From assembly GCF_008831285.2 (NCBI RefSeq), contig NC_045138.2:38741115-38805114 (forward strand): DNA of 64,000 bases, written 5' to 3'. Source of the DNA: Nymphaea colorata. Its lineage: Eukaryota > Streptophyta > Magnoliopsida > Nymphaeales > Nymphaeaceae. The notes beneath the pieces were generated by a model. That model made no database searches and had not been told where the DNA came from. It was given only the letters and a program-made list of their open reading frames with translations. This document shows positions 39,720-52,580 of the stretch, in pieces. Positions within the stretch are counted from its first letter, which is position 1; every line of letters starts with the position of its first letter. A program made the translations under genes and the position numbers.

Positions 39720-42700
39720 TCACGCAAGTTTCTGTTTCTGCGTTGAAACATTTAGTCTTAGTGAATCGTTCTAACAAGTGCCAGAAATGGACAATATGTT
39801 GAGACTGATGAATCTCAAATCTTAGGACTTACCCTCTTCTCTTCTTCCATCCTGGCTTTGATGAATGAGTACATTGCAACGCCAGCAATAGCAATGGTTG
39901 TTCCGATACCTGTTTGGGTAGAGATCTTGTTTCCTATAGTCACATCAGGGCAATGGGTCAGTCTTGTTGCTAAGCAGGATAACAGGAAGCCGAATGGAAT
40001 TTGATAAATGGATGATTATGGCAAAATGAATACCAAAAACTATGATCGAGAATCCAATGACGAATACACGCTTCAATACGTTTCCAACTGCATGCGTTAA
40101 GGGGGCTACCCGTTCTAGTGTATTAGTTGCAAGCTGAAAAAAAGTGTCGGATTTCAGGCAGTGAGCAATACAATTATTTTCAAATCGAAGACGACCTATG
40201 CAAATTTTGGCATCCAATTCAACTTCTGTGGAAAAAAGAATCGACAGTAATCCTGTCGGATTCAACAGTAACTGATCTTAAGAATCTATTGCTGCGTGAT
40301 AAGCAACTAATAAGTACCTCGCAGTAAGTAGCAACTTGAAAAACAGGACCTTCTTGCGAAAATGTATAAGCCAATCTATTATAAATTCATTAAACGAAGT
40401 GTAATGATTCGACTGTTGGCAGGGATGGCTTTACCTGATTGTAGAGATGGTAGAACATGCCAACCCAAAAGAGATCAGACAAGAACTTTGTGAGACCAAC
40501 TTTAGCAATGGCATCCTTGAAACCATGTTGCAGCAGTTGTGGACCCTCGACCTGTAAAAAGCCATGACTTTAGACAAGAAACTCACCAGCGAAGCCTGTT
40601 ATTCTCTATTACCATAAATTTATCAACTATAAGCATCACTTACAATAACAGCCGGAGGAATGCAGACCAACAGAGCAATGATCGAAATGTATGCATAGAT
40701 ATTTGTGCTGTCCATGTCGGTCTGCAATACCAATAAAAGTAAATGTTATTCTTGCTCATAAGCAGGCACGACCACACGAAGACAGAGAAGAGAGAGGGGG
40801 TGAACGAGAGAGAGACAGACCATGGCTTTCTTAGAGTAGATGCTTCTGTATGTAAATGAGATGTTTGAGATCATTGCACTGATAAAGCCAGTCCAATTGA
40901 AAGACAGCTCGGTCAGTGATGCCATTGACACACCTGAAGAACATTTGCTGTAGGATTAGTCCAATTCAAAAAATTTATGGAAAAGGGTATGACATGAGCA
41001 TGTCCCTAGTAGTTGGCAGCCTATCAATTCATCCAAGAAGAACGACTAAAACAGCTAATGCATGTCTCTGTGCCTCAGAAGCCTACGTGCAGATACGTTT
41101 CTGATGTTACAATTTGATGGAACATGGCAGCACCTTGACCATTTCTGGTGCTCGAAGCTGGAGTTCTTAAAATGAATACAAAATCTCTAGCATCTAAGTG
41201 AAGTAACTGCCAAGGATGTATTATGCATAATTCTTTACAACTGTAGAAAAAGAAGGTTTACTAATATCTTACCAATAACAACTGGTGCCAGGGACAGCCA
41301 CAAAGTCAATGGAATCTGTTGACCAAGAATGAATTGAGAAGCAGCAGCATTGAAGAAGGGCTCCAGAGCTGCATGACTGCCATTCTCTTAGTAACACAAA
41401 AAAAAATTGCATGCACTCTCATAAAACATAGACATTTCACTTAAAGGCACCCATTTGGAAATGACAAGCATTTACCTTTGATGGTATGAGTGAAAGAAAC
41501 CGCTACGGCTGCAAAGGACACGTTGCTAGTAACGTGGCCAAGGGCATGGCAAACAGCAACAGGAACCAGCAATTTGAGGAGGTTGTTGTCAATAGGCTGC
41601 AACCAATGTCCATTTCATGAGTAATTAGAAAACGTGACTCTGCTATATTGAACTAGCCAGTGGTCTAGAATCAGTATAGGCTTTCTCCCTTCAAGAAAGA
41701 AGAAGCAGGTAGCAAGCTGCTGCATTTGTATGTTGAACTGTCCAAAGTTCAAGAGAAACTCACAGCACGTTTTGGGAGGCCAACGGTCCAGCTGACAAGA
41801 CAGTAGACCACACCAACCAGCAAATGCACCACCGAGACAAAGCTAGAAGAAGATAATCTTTAGTAAATTCATGTGCCTCTCATCTGTATTCTCCATGACA
41901 GAAAGCAACAAGTGCAGCTGGAATACTTACTAGGGATATGGGAAATAATTGTAGATCTTCTTGTTGAGAATGTTGAATATCACATTGAGAAAGTACCTGC
42001 AGGCCACATTCTCTTTTAAAACGAACTCCTATGGCAACTGTTAAAATTTGGAACTTCCTGTGATAAAAATTCGACAAAACTCTATGCACTGGAAAGTTTT
42101 AAAATTTCGGACTAGAAGAGACGAAATCTTAAAGTCGACGCCTTTCCATAATTCCATGAAATGACCCAATTAAATACCAACATAGAGTCAGGTTCTTCCT
42201 TGCAGACACAAAATACATGGTCAGAATTTTTTTAAAAAATTTGAGTATTGAAATTTTGATTTTTGTTACTAAGTAAATACTCCCTATTTAATAAAATAAC
42301 TACAAAATTTTATTAAAATAACCAGTACTTACAAAGGGAAAAGATTGTTAATAACTAATATCAGAAATGTGACTTTCTTCATTGTTTCTGGCAGAACTTT
42401 ATTCTTTGATGGAACCTTCTTAATTTCTTGTCTCATTTCTGAGAAAGAGTTGCGTATTCCCATCCTTCACATTTCCATGTCCGCCGAAGACGATAGACAA
42501 GCGACAGCTAAAACTAACAATCTACTAAAAAAAGTCTGTCTGACAGAGAACCACAATCACTGACGAATGAGATGAGCAGCAGATTACATTACCACATGAA
42601 GAAGAAGAAACCAGTGACCAGAGCTGGGTATTTCTCCACGAAGCTGATGGACCGTTCCCTGCAACGGAACACAGACACACTCCCTTGAGGAGCCCCATGG

Positions 42701-43030
42701 ACGAATTCCTGAAGGGGGAAGAAGAAAAAAGGCAGACAGACCTCACCCGGAGGATTCTCCACCTTCAGCGGCGGCAGCGCGGACGGGCTGAACAAGGTGC
42801 TGCTGCTGCCCGATGCTCCGCCTCGAAAGCAACAGTCCAGCCTTGCTCAGCAGCTGCTGCCGGTGGTGCCCACCACCCCACACGAGTCTGGTAACGCCAC
42901 CCATGATCGTGCTGCTGCTGGTACTGCTGCATTTGACCCATCCGCTGCTTTCCCTGCGGCTACGGCCTCCCTCCTTGCTTCGGAGAATTCCGGCTGCGTT
43001 CCTCGCGGCGGACACCCCGGCTGTCGCCAT
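39720..43030 (-). CDS. Plastid triose-phosphate/phosphate translocator
   Basis: Twelve exons, in transcript order: 43030-42747, 42658-42593, 41996-41931, 41842-41764, 41596-41476, 41368-41273, 40933-40821, 40721-40644, 40551-40435, 40133-40034, 39933-39833 and 39737-39720. They join in frame to 412 residues, the usual precursor size. TPT exchanges triose phosphates for inorganic phosphate across the inner chloroplast envelope, exporting photosynthate for sucrose synthesis. About the first 85 residues are Ser/Arg/Ala-rich with few acids, as in a transit peptide. The rest matches TPT: '[20 protein letters not shown]', '[18 protein letters not shown]', '[20 protein letters not shown]', '[19 protein letters not shown]'. 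The K-R pair near residues 361-362 is the phosphate-binding pair of the family. The last exon adds only five codons and a stop. TPT is preferred over GPT, PPT or XPT because of the [19 protein letters not shown] and [10 protein letters not shown] blocks. Confidence 0.95.
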
Positions 43031-46000
43031 CGCCTCAGGAAGACGCCACAGCAGGACGGTGGTAGGTAACTTTCTGCCCTGTTTATTATGGAGCTCTGCA
43101 GCTCCTGACTATTTTAGAGGAACAGAAAGGGGGGAAGGGGGGATGGGTTGGCTCGAAATTATTGGAGGGTGGTGTGAGGGAGCAACATCTCCACCGTCTC
43201 CTATCCAGAAGGTATGGACGCCATGGCTCCTCCGTGCCAGCTTGTCCATCGTGTGGTTGATTCTTCCTCTCCCGTTTCACCTTTTCAGATTTCCTCCCGG
43301 GTAGTTGGGGTCACCGATCATGTGGCCTTTGTTCTATGGGTGCTACTATATTGGAAAAAAAAAAAAAGAGAGCGGCCACTCAGATTTTTCTGCCGTCAAG
43401 CGATTCAGAACTACGACGGCAAAACTTTTAGTGACTACCACTTGATTTCATCTGTTTGAAAACATGAAATCAGTGAGCAGTTCATGGCATCATGCTGCCA
43501 GGCATAGGAGAGGAGCTAACTAAACCAGATAATTTTTTTAATTGAGAATCTCAGAAGATGATGAGCAATTTCTAACCATTGTTTGTGATCGAGGTGCTTG
43601 TGTGATCAAAGATGGTAAATAATCTATCAAAAATTTACCGATGGTATTGTCCGGGGAGGATTTTTAAAGCCGTGCCCAATCCATCCTGCTACTCACCAAA
43701 TAAAAAATAGCATTTACTTTTGAAAATCGAAGACTCTGTTTAATTTTCCCACTTTAGAAAACCAGGAGCAAGTGATGTTCCAGGAGCATTTTCCGTTTGC
43801 ATGGCGGGGAATGGACTGGACCGCTGTTTTGTGCAGTCAGATACAGAGAAGAAAAAATTTAATTAAGAAATTCGGTTGGCTTCAAATTTAAGTCATGGCA
43901 TTTGATTGGATTCGGATTCAATTTTAAATAAAAATCCAATCGATTTGAATTCGTAATAAATTTTAAATAAATATCCTATGTCTAATATCCGTTCATTTTA
44001 AAAGCTTCCCAGGTCATGTCAAATTCAGATTTAGAAGTGATAAAAACTAAAAATCAGATTTGGATTAGAATCAGATTATTAATTTAGAAAACACATTGGA
44101 ATATGATACAGGCATTTCTTCCTTTGTATACGAAACTGAATTGTGAACATCTTATTAAAATGGTGGGATTGACCCTCTCGTTCACCCGAAACATCTTATT
44201 AAAATCTAATTCCGATACACAATGTTTAGCGGGTGCTTAATAAGAAAAACACTATGGTTGTGTTTGATAATCTAAGTTCTTAGATTTGAGATTTGAGGTT
44301 GCATAAAAACCACAGTTTATTGAGGAACTTAATAACATGAATCCTCTATGTTAAAAACCATGGATTTAAGGTTGGATGCGAGAGGAATTGAGATCGTAGA
44401 GATCTATCTTACATCACCGCAGATATATATCAGATTTGAGATAAAACAAACACAAAAGCATCCATAGTATGAGAAATGTCATGTTTTTGTTTCAAAAGAC
44501 ATGACATGATTATGGATATTGTTTCTAAATTTAACAGCTAAATACTGTACATATTGGCCCCATCTTTTTTAAAATAAGAAAATGCCGCTAACATGCGTCG
44601 AAGATGTTTTGCGAATGTTCTTCTTACAAACACCCTTCTTTGATGCGTGGATCTTGTCATGACCCGTGGCAAAAGGATGTTTGTATTGGTTCGGGGACGA
44701 GTCACATGACACACACAAATTGATGGTGGGGTGGGGCTGACTAGTAAATGCAGTAAGGAATACATACTGAGAAATTAATTGAATGTCGGAACACAAAGTC
44801 TTCGTCTGGTGAACATGGTGTTCTGTGGGGTTCAGCCACACGAACTGCAGCTGTTCAGGGCATTCAAACACCTTTTAGAGGGGGCAGGACTCACCTAATT
44901 CCACCACTTGGAAGCAGGTGTTCTAAATTAATTTAAGGATGTATAGTTGGTTCACCTAAGCATTGAAGCGAGTCAGAGACTTAGAAGTGGTGTAGTCAGA
45001 GACTTAAAAGTAGTGTTCAATCAATAAATCGAACAGATGATCACGCTTTTATCGGTCTAGCAATTTAACCAGCTATGTTATGTCTCTTGACTTAGAGATA
45101 AAAAAAATCCTCAAACCTGATAAAACCTTTTTTTTCTCTCTCTCTAAGTAGTTACTTTTCCACTACCATATAAAGAGGTCATATCTCCTGAACATGTCGC
45201 GGGACCTTTTTACAGTTCAAGAGAATAGCGCACTAGGTTATGACAATGAATACACATTCCCTTTGACCAGACCACCTGACCGCCCAATGCACTACAGGAC
45301 GGGGTGGTTTCTGGTGGGTCCGACTAATTGTGAGTGCTGGGAGGTGATAAACTCTCGCGGCCTTATCCATATTGGCATGGGCAAATCTTTGCCAGATTTA
45401 TCAGTGGGACAAAAGATCCCCATCACCTCATTTTTGTGTCATTTAGCTACGTATACGCTCATTTGCCCTGAGACAACACGTCCTACTACATTTTATCTAA
45501 TTTATTTGAATTTATGTGAGTACCCGTGCAATTTTGGGAATCTTTTTCTGGGGGGCAGAGAAAATTTTTCACAGGGGATTTTGGGTTCTTGAATGAGTCT
45601 CCATTGTAAAATTAAACTAAAAAAACTTGTTTTGTCAATGCAATGTGCTAAGTCAAGGGATTTTGGTTTACATACAAGTTCTTGGAAGAATCTAGGGGAA
45701 ATTAAATTGTTGATTCTCAAAAAAATTTTCTTCCCAACAATGGAGATCAAAATGTATTTATGAATCGTCCACAATTGAAGAACTTGATCGGCACTAATCA
45801 TGATCAGCCGGATCGTCGGGGTTGTGGCGCGGTAGGGCGGCCCATGACTGTGAGGCGGGCAGTTCTTTGGCTCTAGCCCATGAGTCCGAGACACAAAACG
45901 ACATCCGTTCAACATCTCACCAGGATAAAATAAGAAAATGACAATTTATTTTCTCATTTCATCCTTATGATAAATATGGGGTTATTTCCATAAATTTTAA

Positions 46001-47846
46001 TTATGCATGAAACGTGTAATATGTTGAGGACCCGAACATATATAACCAGCTTGGCTAGCTCATCGGGCTTGACTATTTGCACAAGTCAAAACAAGTCTTT
46101 AGATCCAGTTGTAATGCATACAACAAATATATATATGAACTAAAAAATAAAGAGAGTTTGTAGTACTTTTAAAATTGTTTATAAAAAAATATAATTTTGG
46201 ATTTTAACCTTTCAATAGATTTTCTTTTACTTTGTAAAAAAAAAACTAATTTTTTACTTTATTTAAAGATATTTGGTCGTTATATAAGTGCATGCACAAT
46301 TTGTCATGCATAGTTTTTTAAAGAGAGGAATTCAAAGGCCACATTGTTCGATGCACCGCAGCGAGCAATGTCCGCTTGAGCATTTGTGGGCCAAAGTTTT
46401 AAACCATTTCTGTACATATGGTACCGTCAGCTAACCTGCCTTTTTAGAAGCATTTTCATTAGTAGACCCTCAACAAACCATCACTTGAAGTTATTTCTCA
46501 ATAGACCATTGGTATTCAGTAAGCCGTGGCTGTGAGGCTTTGTTGGAAGTGCCTTTATCTATTTCCATACAAAAATTTGGATGAAAAAAGACTTTCTTAA
46601 TAAAAAAAGTCTTGAAGTTAGTTGTTGACTAAACGTCTGACCATTGTCTTATTTGACGTTGAGATCGACCACATGTTGCTATGTCTTCTCACCACCACAC
46701 TGCATGTTTCAAGTGTATTGCTTTGCCAAGGCAGGGGGCAAGAATGTCTTGTACCTTACTTGGCAAGCCAAGTAGAGTACAGCTGATCCGCAACAACTAT
46801 GGTGACATTAATTAATTTGCCTGGAGCCTGTATGATCAATGCAGGTGCCAAATTCACCCATCTGAATCTTTTAACCACATGGAGTCAAAAGAGTTGAATG
46901 TAATGTTAGCTCAACTACTGATTACTAGCCCGATGCAAGTTTGACATCGAACCCATGGGTTTTGAGCCTTTGAGTTTTTATGCTAATTAATGCTATTCAG
47001 AAGTTGATGACATGCACCTCATGCATGTCTAACAACTAAGCCTTTAATCCTTCCAAGATTTCACGTTGTTTCATACAATAAGTGATAGCGTGAGAATTCT
47101 GTCAGATTTATTGACATACTCGATTTCCCGTAGATGTGAAATCGGAATTGCACCTTCTATACGTTTGCTTGAAATAACACATAAATGAGCTCTCCCACTT
47201 AGCCCGTATGTACAATTTGGTGGCTTGGCTTTGCTCAAATCAGTCAATAGAGAAACTGTTGAAAAGATAAAAATCTCAGGTGCTTAGTTAGAAGTACCGC
47301 TAAGAGATCACGATTCACAGACAGGTAGAGAGCAGTTTTGTGGTATAAGAAATGAGAGACTTATTTACTCGATTTGGTTGCTTAAGCTCAATTTCTTTCT
47401 GTTTCAGCAATCTTTATCCTATCACATAGCACCTTCATCTTGGTGCCAGCTTCTTCTTTCGATTTGTGTCAAGCAACAGGACCTGATTTTGATCTTGCTA
47501 ATTCTGATTGGGGCCATAATTCTAAACTGAATCTTTTCTATCTCAGAAGTTTTGAAACGACAACTGTTGGCACCGCAGCAGTGATCAATGGCTTGTTGAA
47601 GAATGTGTTGTATTTAATTTAATATAAACTGATGATTACAAGGGTGTGCATGTAACCAGTTTCGTTTTTAAAGGTGCTCAAATTCTCATCAGAAAAAGAC
47701 AGGATGTAATGACGATTCTTCTGGCTGTTTCTCTGTTCAATGACTATCTCAGATCAGGTTCGGAATTCATGGGGAACACATCAATCCCATCGACGTTATT
47801 CTTCAGAAGAACAGGCCGAAGATCGTCATGGGGAGTCTCTCATAGT
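43031..47846. other. Intergenic region upstream of TPT
   Basis: 43031-43400 is probably TPT promoter and leader: GC-rich near the gene, with weak TATA-like sequence on the minus strand near 43345. The rest is AT-rich with a MITE at 44251-44468 and diverged 'ggattcggattcaa' repeats at about 43880-44060. Overlapping open frames of about 130 codons on both strands at 45194-45915 show no family I know. They sit in a less AT-rich patch that may be an old transposon. Confidence 0.5.
44251..44468. mobile_element. MITE-like element with ACTATGG ends
   Basis: The left end 'actatggttgtgtttga' and right end 'aacacaaaagcatccatagt' are inverted complements, with a few extra bases in the right arm. The interior includes 'atttgagatttgagg', related to the interior of the element at 38902-39160. 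It is non-coding. Confidence 0.5.
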
Positions 47847-48518
47847 CTATGACGTTACAGAGAAGCCGAGGCCGTGGCGCGTGGTGGGGAACAAGACGAA
47901 GATCATGCTGCAGAAGACCCCGATGCCGATGGGCAGCGAGGAGAGCACCTCCAGCCCCTGCTCCGAAGGCGCCGGGTAGAAGCAGTGGACGACGTTCTGG
48001 TCGAGCAGCGCCACCGCGTAGAAGACCATCACGGACGCGAAGCCATGCACGAAGTCGATGAACTTGAGGCTGTACTCGGCGGCCTTGCACGGGTCGAGCT
48101 CGCCGCCGTTGCCGTCGATCACCCACAGCCCCCTCCTCGTCGCCACGCCGTGGAGGACGCTCCCGTTCGCGGTCTTGAAGCTGTCGGTGAAGCACGAGAC
48201 GAAGCAGGAGAGGGCGCAGAGGGCGACGAGACCGGCGGTCATGACGCGGCCGGCGTCGTCGCAGCTGCCTTGGTTGGTGAAGATGGGCGACAGCAGCTGG
48301 AACGCCAGCACCGTCCCCGTCGGCAGCAGGTTGGCCAAATGGGCCGTGCTCCTGAACGTCTGGCTCATCGCCTTCTGTATCAAACTCTCCCGGTCTTCAC
48401 GCTGCTGCTGCTGTTGTTGGTCGTCGTCGCCGTCATTGCTCAGCAGCGGACGCGTCTGCTGCGACTCTTCGTCCTCGGTCCTGCCCAGTATCTCTCCTCC
48501 TCCTCCTGCCATTTTCAT
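47847..48518 (-). CDS. DUF679/DMP family membrane protein
   Basis: This intronless gene encodes 223 residues. DMP proteins are small four-helix membrane proteins of plants found in ER, tonoplast or plasma membrane. Members act in membrane remodelling during senescence, and DMP8/9 act in sperm-egg fusion. Residues 1-45 form a polar acidic tail with a Gln run. The DUF679 domain follows: 'LANLLPTGTVLAFQLLSPIF' (helix 1), 'GLVALCALSCFVSCFTDSF' (helix 2), 'KFIDFVHGFASVMVFYAVAL' (helix 3) and 'LPIGIGVFCSMIFVLFPTTR' (helix 4). The PTGTVLAFQ and FPTTRHGLG blocks are family hallmarks. The first ATG of the frame (48518) is used, but the ATG two codons later has an equally good context. The coding part is GC-rich against AT-rich flanks. 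I cannot place it within a DMP subgroup, so no fertilisation role is claimed. Confidence 0.93.
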   Translation of the reverse strand: MKMAGGGGEILGRTEDEESQQTRPLLSNDGDDDQQQQQQREDRESLIQKAMSQTFRSTAHLANLLPTGTVLAFQLLSPIFTNQGSCDDAGRVMTAGLVALCALSCFVSCFTDSFKTANGSVLHGVATRRGLWVIDGNGGELDPCKAAEYSLKFIDFVHGFASVMVFYAVALLDQNVVHCFYPAPSEQGLEVLSSLPIGIGVFCSMIFVLFPTTRHGLGFSVTS

Positions 48519-50005
48519 AAAGCTTAATCTCTCTGCTGGCCCAACAAAATCGTGTACACGAAGATGTGGGGAGCGACAGAAAAGACTAAGCAGCTGAGAT
48601 GATAGAAGGCGAGATTTGGCGCATTTATTTTGAGAGCAATCCAGAGAGAAACAGAGAGAGATTCACTTACAAGGAAGAAATGCGTGAGATCAACAGAGAA
48701 GTTTGCTTAGGAGGCAAGTTGGCGAAGCTTTAACGCATAGAGGGCTTGTGGGCAGGGGAAGGAGACGAAGACGAAGGCATTTGAAGCCACGCCATGGATG
48801 GCGCTGGCGTGTGGGCGACAGGTTCAGGCTGGTTCGCTTGGTGGGCCGCCACATTCTTCAAGGGTATCAATTTCTAATACATTGCCTCTTGTTTGTCAAA
48901 CACCATGAATTTTGTTCTTCAGAAATTCGGTTTCCTATAATCGAAGCAAAATACTGGAATATCATGCACACAAACACTGTAAATTAAATTTATAAGATTT
49001 TAAAAATTCACAACCATGGTTTTTCAGTAAATACCGAAATCTCAAGATTTTTTTTTCTCCAATTTTGTGTCTTTATATATTTTGCTGCATTCCCTTACTA
49101 TATTTTAAATTGCCACTAATTATATTGAAGCCGTTGACATCCGTTCCGACTAATTAGTTTATGAGATTGGGAGGGCACTAACTATTTTTAATGAACACGG
49201 ATAGGAAGGCATTATTGGGACCAGATGGTGTTTGTTTAATTTTAAATGATGATAGTTTCTCATACTCAAACGCTGACCTACAGGTCAAAATTTGCATTGT
49301 GAATCGTTGTCTGGTAGTTTGGTGTCATTCTCAACGTGTTGACGAGTATCTTAAAAGTAGTCTTCTATTAAAAAAAAATAAAAATGCTTAGAAAGAGATA
49401 TTTTCAGTGATGGTCTCAATCTTGTCGGTTATTTCGATCTCGTCTTTCTATTTTAAAATTTTCTAACACATGACCTATACGTTTTGAAATTTTCCAATAT
49501 ATATGATCTCGTCTTTCTTTTTTTTTTTTTCTGACACATGACCTAAACAGATTTTTTTATTGTCATTTCATTTCCCTTTTCTTAAGTAACCAACCAAACA
49601 TAGGAAAGAAAGAGCACTCTTTCCCTTTCATTTCATTACTTGACATAGTTTGAGCTACGCTTTGGAGTCACGTTATTGTAAAGTGGAAGATGGGTTTTAA
49701 ACGCAAAATTTTGGGAACAATCCTTCAAGAAACCAGTAACCACCAACAGCTCTCCTGAAAATATCGCCAATAAACGATAAGTTCGACGATATTAACGCAC
49801 TGGTTTGAGCCCCGGCCTGGAGATGGCACGCGTTCGCTCCAGCTGCCGATTGACTTGTGCAATCAACAGCTGCTGCTCTCTGGGACACGCAGCCGTCGCC
49901 GGCCGCTTACGCGTCCGTCGGTGGTGCGTCTCCGACGAGCGACGCGCGCCGCCCATGTACCTTAAAAAGGTGAGATGTGGGAGAAGGAAGAACAGTCGAG
50001 CGAGG
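48519..50005. other. Divergent intergenic region between DMP and OBAP genes
   Basis: The two genes are transcribed away from each other, so both promoters lie here. Next to DMP there is a weak TATA-like 'aaataaat' on the minus strand near 48622. The middle is AT-rich with no gene. Next to OBAP the DNA turns GC-rich from about 49800 and probably holds the leader. The open frame running from 49805 into OBAP lacks conserved sequence before 50006. Confidence 0.5.
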
Positions 50006-51476
50006 ATGGCGGCGAGCGACGAGTTCCCTGGAGTTGTGGCGGCTGGAGGAGGGGAAGTCCCTGGGAGGCCGCTGACGGTGGGGTCGAAGATGCTGGACGT
50101 TGGAGCGGAGATGCTGCAGTCCATGAAGCCGCTCAAGAAGGTGGCGCTGCACGCCTGCACCTTCGCCCTCTACTCCCACGACCTCGCCCGACAGATCGAG
50201 GCCCACCACTACGTCTCCCGCCTCAACAACGATTTCCTCCAGTGCGCCGTCTACGACTCCGACGACGCCGCCGCCCGCCTCATTGGTCTGTTACGCAATC
50301 AATCCTCCTCTTCTACTTTCTTCTCTTCCACGAATTCGGAGAGTCTAACTTCTCTCTCTCTCTCTCAGGCGTGGAGTACATAGTGTCTGATCGGATATTC
50401 GAAAGCTTGCCGGTGGAAGAGCAGAAGCTCTGGCACTCTCATGCCTATGAGGTCAGTACTTTTTTCAGCCCATCATGCATAAAGTCATGCATGTATGTTA
50501 AACGCTGTACTTTCATAGAGTTTCTGTTTGTTTCTACTGCGTATATGTCCGTCTGTAATTGTCTTTTTTGGGTTGCCGATACATAGGTGAAATCAGGGCT
50601 ATGGGTGCATCCAGGAGTGCCGGAGGCGGTGCAGAGGGCTGAGCTGAAGAATCTTGCCAAGACATATGGTAAATTTTGGTGCACTTGGCAAACTGATCGA
50701 GGTAAACTTACACAGTGCTTGCTGTCCATCTTAGCAGCTAAGAGTTTCTTAGACTTTACTTCTCTTTCATTAAAAATGTAAAATCATGTTTAAAAACTTG
50801 ATTCTATAATCAATATTGTATATAGAGAAGCTACCTTTCATCTACCGCCTAATGAAATCAATTGAACCAAGTTTCAATCATCGTTTTAGCGTTATTTGTA
50901 TACAGATGAATTGCAAATCTAAGCAACAAGTATGGAAACAACTTTTTTCTCAATTGCGTTGGACGCTTTCATTGAAAATCAGTGTGCCAATTTCCGATCA
51001 AGAAAATTGATCAGTGAAACTTTCAAGTCAAAACTTACACTAAACCCAACCAAGGTGGGTAGTCCATTACCATAGCCCAGAATCAACTTCTCCCGCATTC
51101 GCTTTCTGCATTGCATCTTCAACTATACAGGTTATAATCTAGTGGGTATGAGCTGATGAGGTGCGTGGTTGGCGCAGGGGACAGGCTTCCGATGGGGATG
51201 CCGGCGCTGATGATGTCGCCGCAAGGGGTGGAGCACGGCAGGGTGAAGGAGGAGCTGGTGGAGAGGAGGGACCGGAGGTACGGGGTGTCGAGGGAGGAGC
51301 TGATGAAGGGGAGAGCGGAGATGGAGGAGCCGGAGTGGATCAACCCCAACGCCGACTACTGGAAGAAGTCGGGGAAGGGCTTCGCCGTCGACCACAAGGA
51401 GGTGGACATGGTGTTGAAGCACATGGGCGCCGCCAGCACCATGCCGGCGTCGACCGGGGCCCATCTCACGCCTTGA
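50006..51476 (+). CDS. Oil body-associated protein (DUF1264)
   Basis: Exons are 50006-50285, 50369-50451, 50587-50701 and 51178-51476, with GT-AG introns, giving 258 residues, a normal length. OBAPs associate with seed oil bodies and are needed for their normal size and stability; they have no long hydrophobic hairpin like oleosins, and none is seen here. Conserved blocks are '[20 protein letters not shown]', '[20 protein letters not shown]', '[20 protein letters not shown]', '[20 protein letters not shown]' and '[20 protein letters not shown]'. The ATG at 50006 is chosen because the conserved region starts soon after it; an upstream in-frame ATG at 49805 would add 67 Arg/Cys-rich residues unlike the family. 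The first and last exons are strongly GC-rich. Intron 2 carries RY motifs, which fits seed expression. Subgroup 1 versus 2 is not resolved. Confidence 0.93.
50474..50493 (+). promoter_or_regulatory. Paired RY motifs in OBAP intron 2
   Basis: CATGCA occurs at 50474-50479 and the full RY octamer CATGCATG at 50486-50493, twelve bases apart. RY elements bind the B3 factors ABI3, FUS3 and LEC2 that drive seed-storage genes. Their presence in an intron of a seed-type gene is suggestive, but the motif is short. Confidence 0.35.
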
Positions 51477-51819
51477 AAGATTCGCGTAGGTGGCAGCCGG
51501 AGCAGCAGCGATAGCGGCTGCCGCCCTTTTGTTTTGTTCTTGTCGTCTGCTTCGGCGAATGTACATAAAAAGCGTGTACCATATCGCGTGCAATGTGGCT
51601 CGATGCACGTTGTTTTTGCTATGTAGCTTGTTGCTGAATGTTTGGTTAAATAAGGGATGATCATCCGGCGCAAAGCCTTTCGGAGTTCAATCTTCCGGCG
51701 ATGATTGAGGTGGATGAGAACTCGTAATCTTTGAATATCAATCGCCAAACGGCTATGAAGCAGTGAAAGTGCTAAACTTTAGTAAGCAACCAGGGAACCA
51801 TTCATTCCTCCCGGGCTGG

Positions 51820-51907
51820 GCTCTCGCGTGGTAGGGATCCGATCAGATCAACCAGCGACCGTAAAGCTCTCGCGTGGTAGGGGTCCGATCAGATCAACCA
51901 GCGACCG
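51820..51907 (+). repeat. 46-bp tandem duplication
   Basis: 'gctctcgcgtggtagggatc' at 51820 recurs at 51866 with 'gtagggg'. Both copies continue 'cgatcagatcaaccagcgac'. The two differ at very few bases. Confidence 0.9.
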
Positions 51908-52361
51908 GTTTACGGAAGAATTCGGACAGATGTAGGCGTCTATGGAACTAATGTCAAATGGGTTTTTGGGTTTAGGGTTTAGCAGATTCAAAATAGATAT
52001 TCACTTCTTTTTTATCTTCGTATGTTATTTTGAATGCAGATTCGAATATTTAAAATAGATATTTTTTTAATTATATTCACTTTTTTATCTTCATATTTTG
52101 AATTCAGATTCGAATACGAAAAAAAAAACTTCAGATTCGAATATGTGTTCGAATCTCAATTTGAAATTTAATTTTATTTTAACATGTTTTTTACATTCAT
52201 ATTTAAATGAATGTTAGATCGAATTTGGACGATTTACATTTTTCTTCATATTCGAATATGAATAAAAAAATAAAAAAAATAAGTTGTGTTCGAATCTTGA
52301 ATTTGAAATCTAATTTTATTTTAATATGTTTTTTACATTTATATTTAAATTCCAATTTGAA

Positions 52362-52580
52362 ATGGAATTTGAACGGTTTTCAAAATGTAAGAGCATTGAA
52401 TGTGGGATATTTGTTTAAAAATAAATTGGATTTGGATTTGAAAAAAATGGAATTTGAACGGTTTTCAAAATGTAAGAGCATTGAACGTGGGATATTTGTT
52501 TAAAAATAAATTCGATTTGGATTTGAAAAAGAGCATTGAACGTGGGATATTTGTTTAAAAATAAATTCGATTTGGATTTG
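52362..52580 (+). repeat. Nested 85-bp and 55-bp tandem repeats
   Basis: A unit starting 'atggaatttgaacggttttc' at 52362 repeats at 52447 (period 85). The latter part of that unit, from 'gagcattgaacgtgggatat' at 52476, is repeated again at 52531 (period 55). This indicates two successive unequal duplications, the shorter one later. Confidence 0.9.

Noticed and set aside
45194-45915. Overlapping 130-codon frames on both strands
   Set aside because: Neither shows a recognisable family; overlap on both strands suggests chance openness in a less AT-rich patch.
47874-48527. 217-codon plus-strand frame opposite the DMP gene
   Set aside because: It is antisense to a recognised DUF679 protein; its own sequence has no family.
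49805-50005. N-terminal extension of OBAP from an upstream in-frame ATG
   Set aside because: The 67 extra residues are Arg/Cys-rich and unlike the family; the conserved protein begins after 50006.
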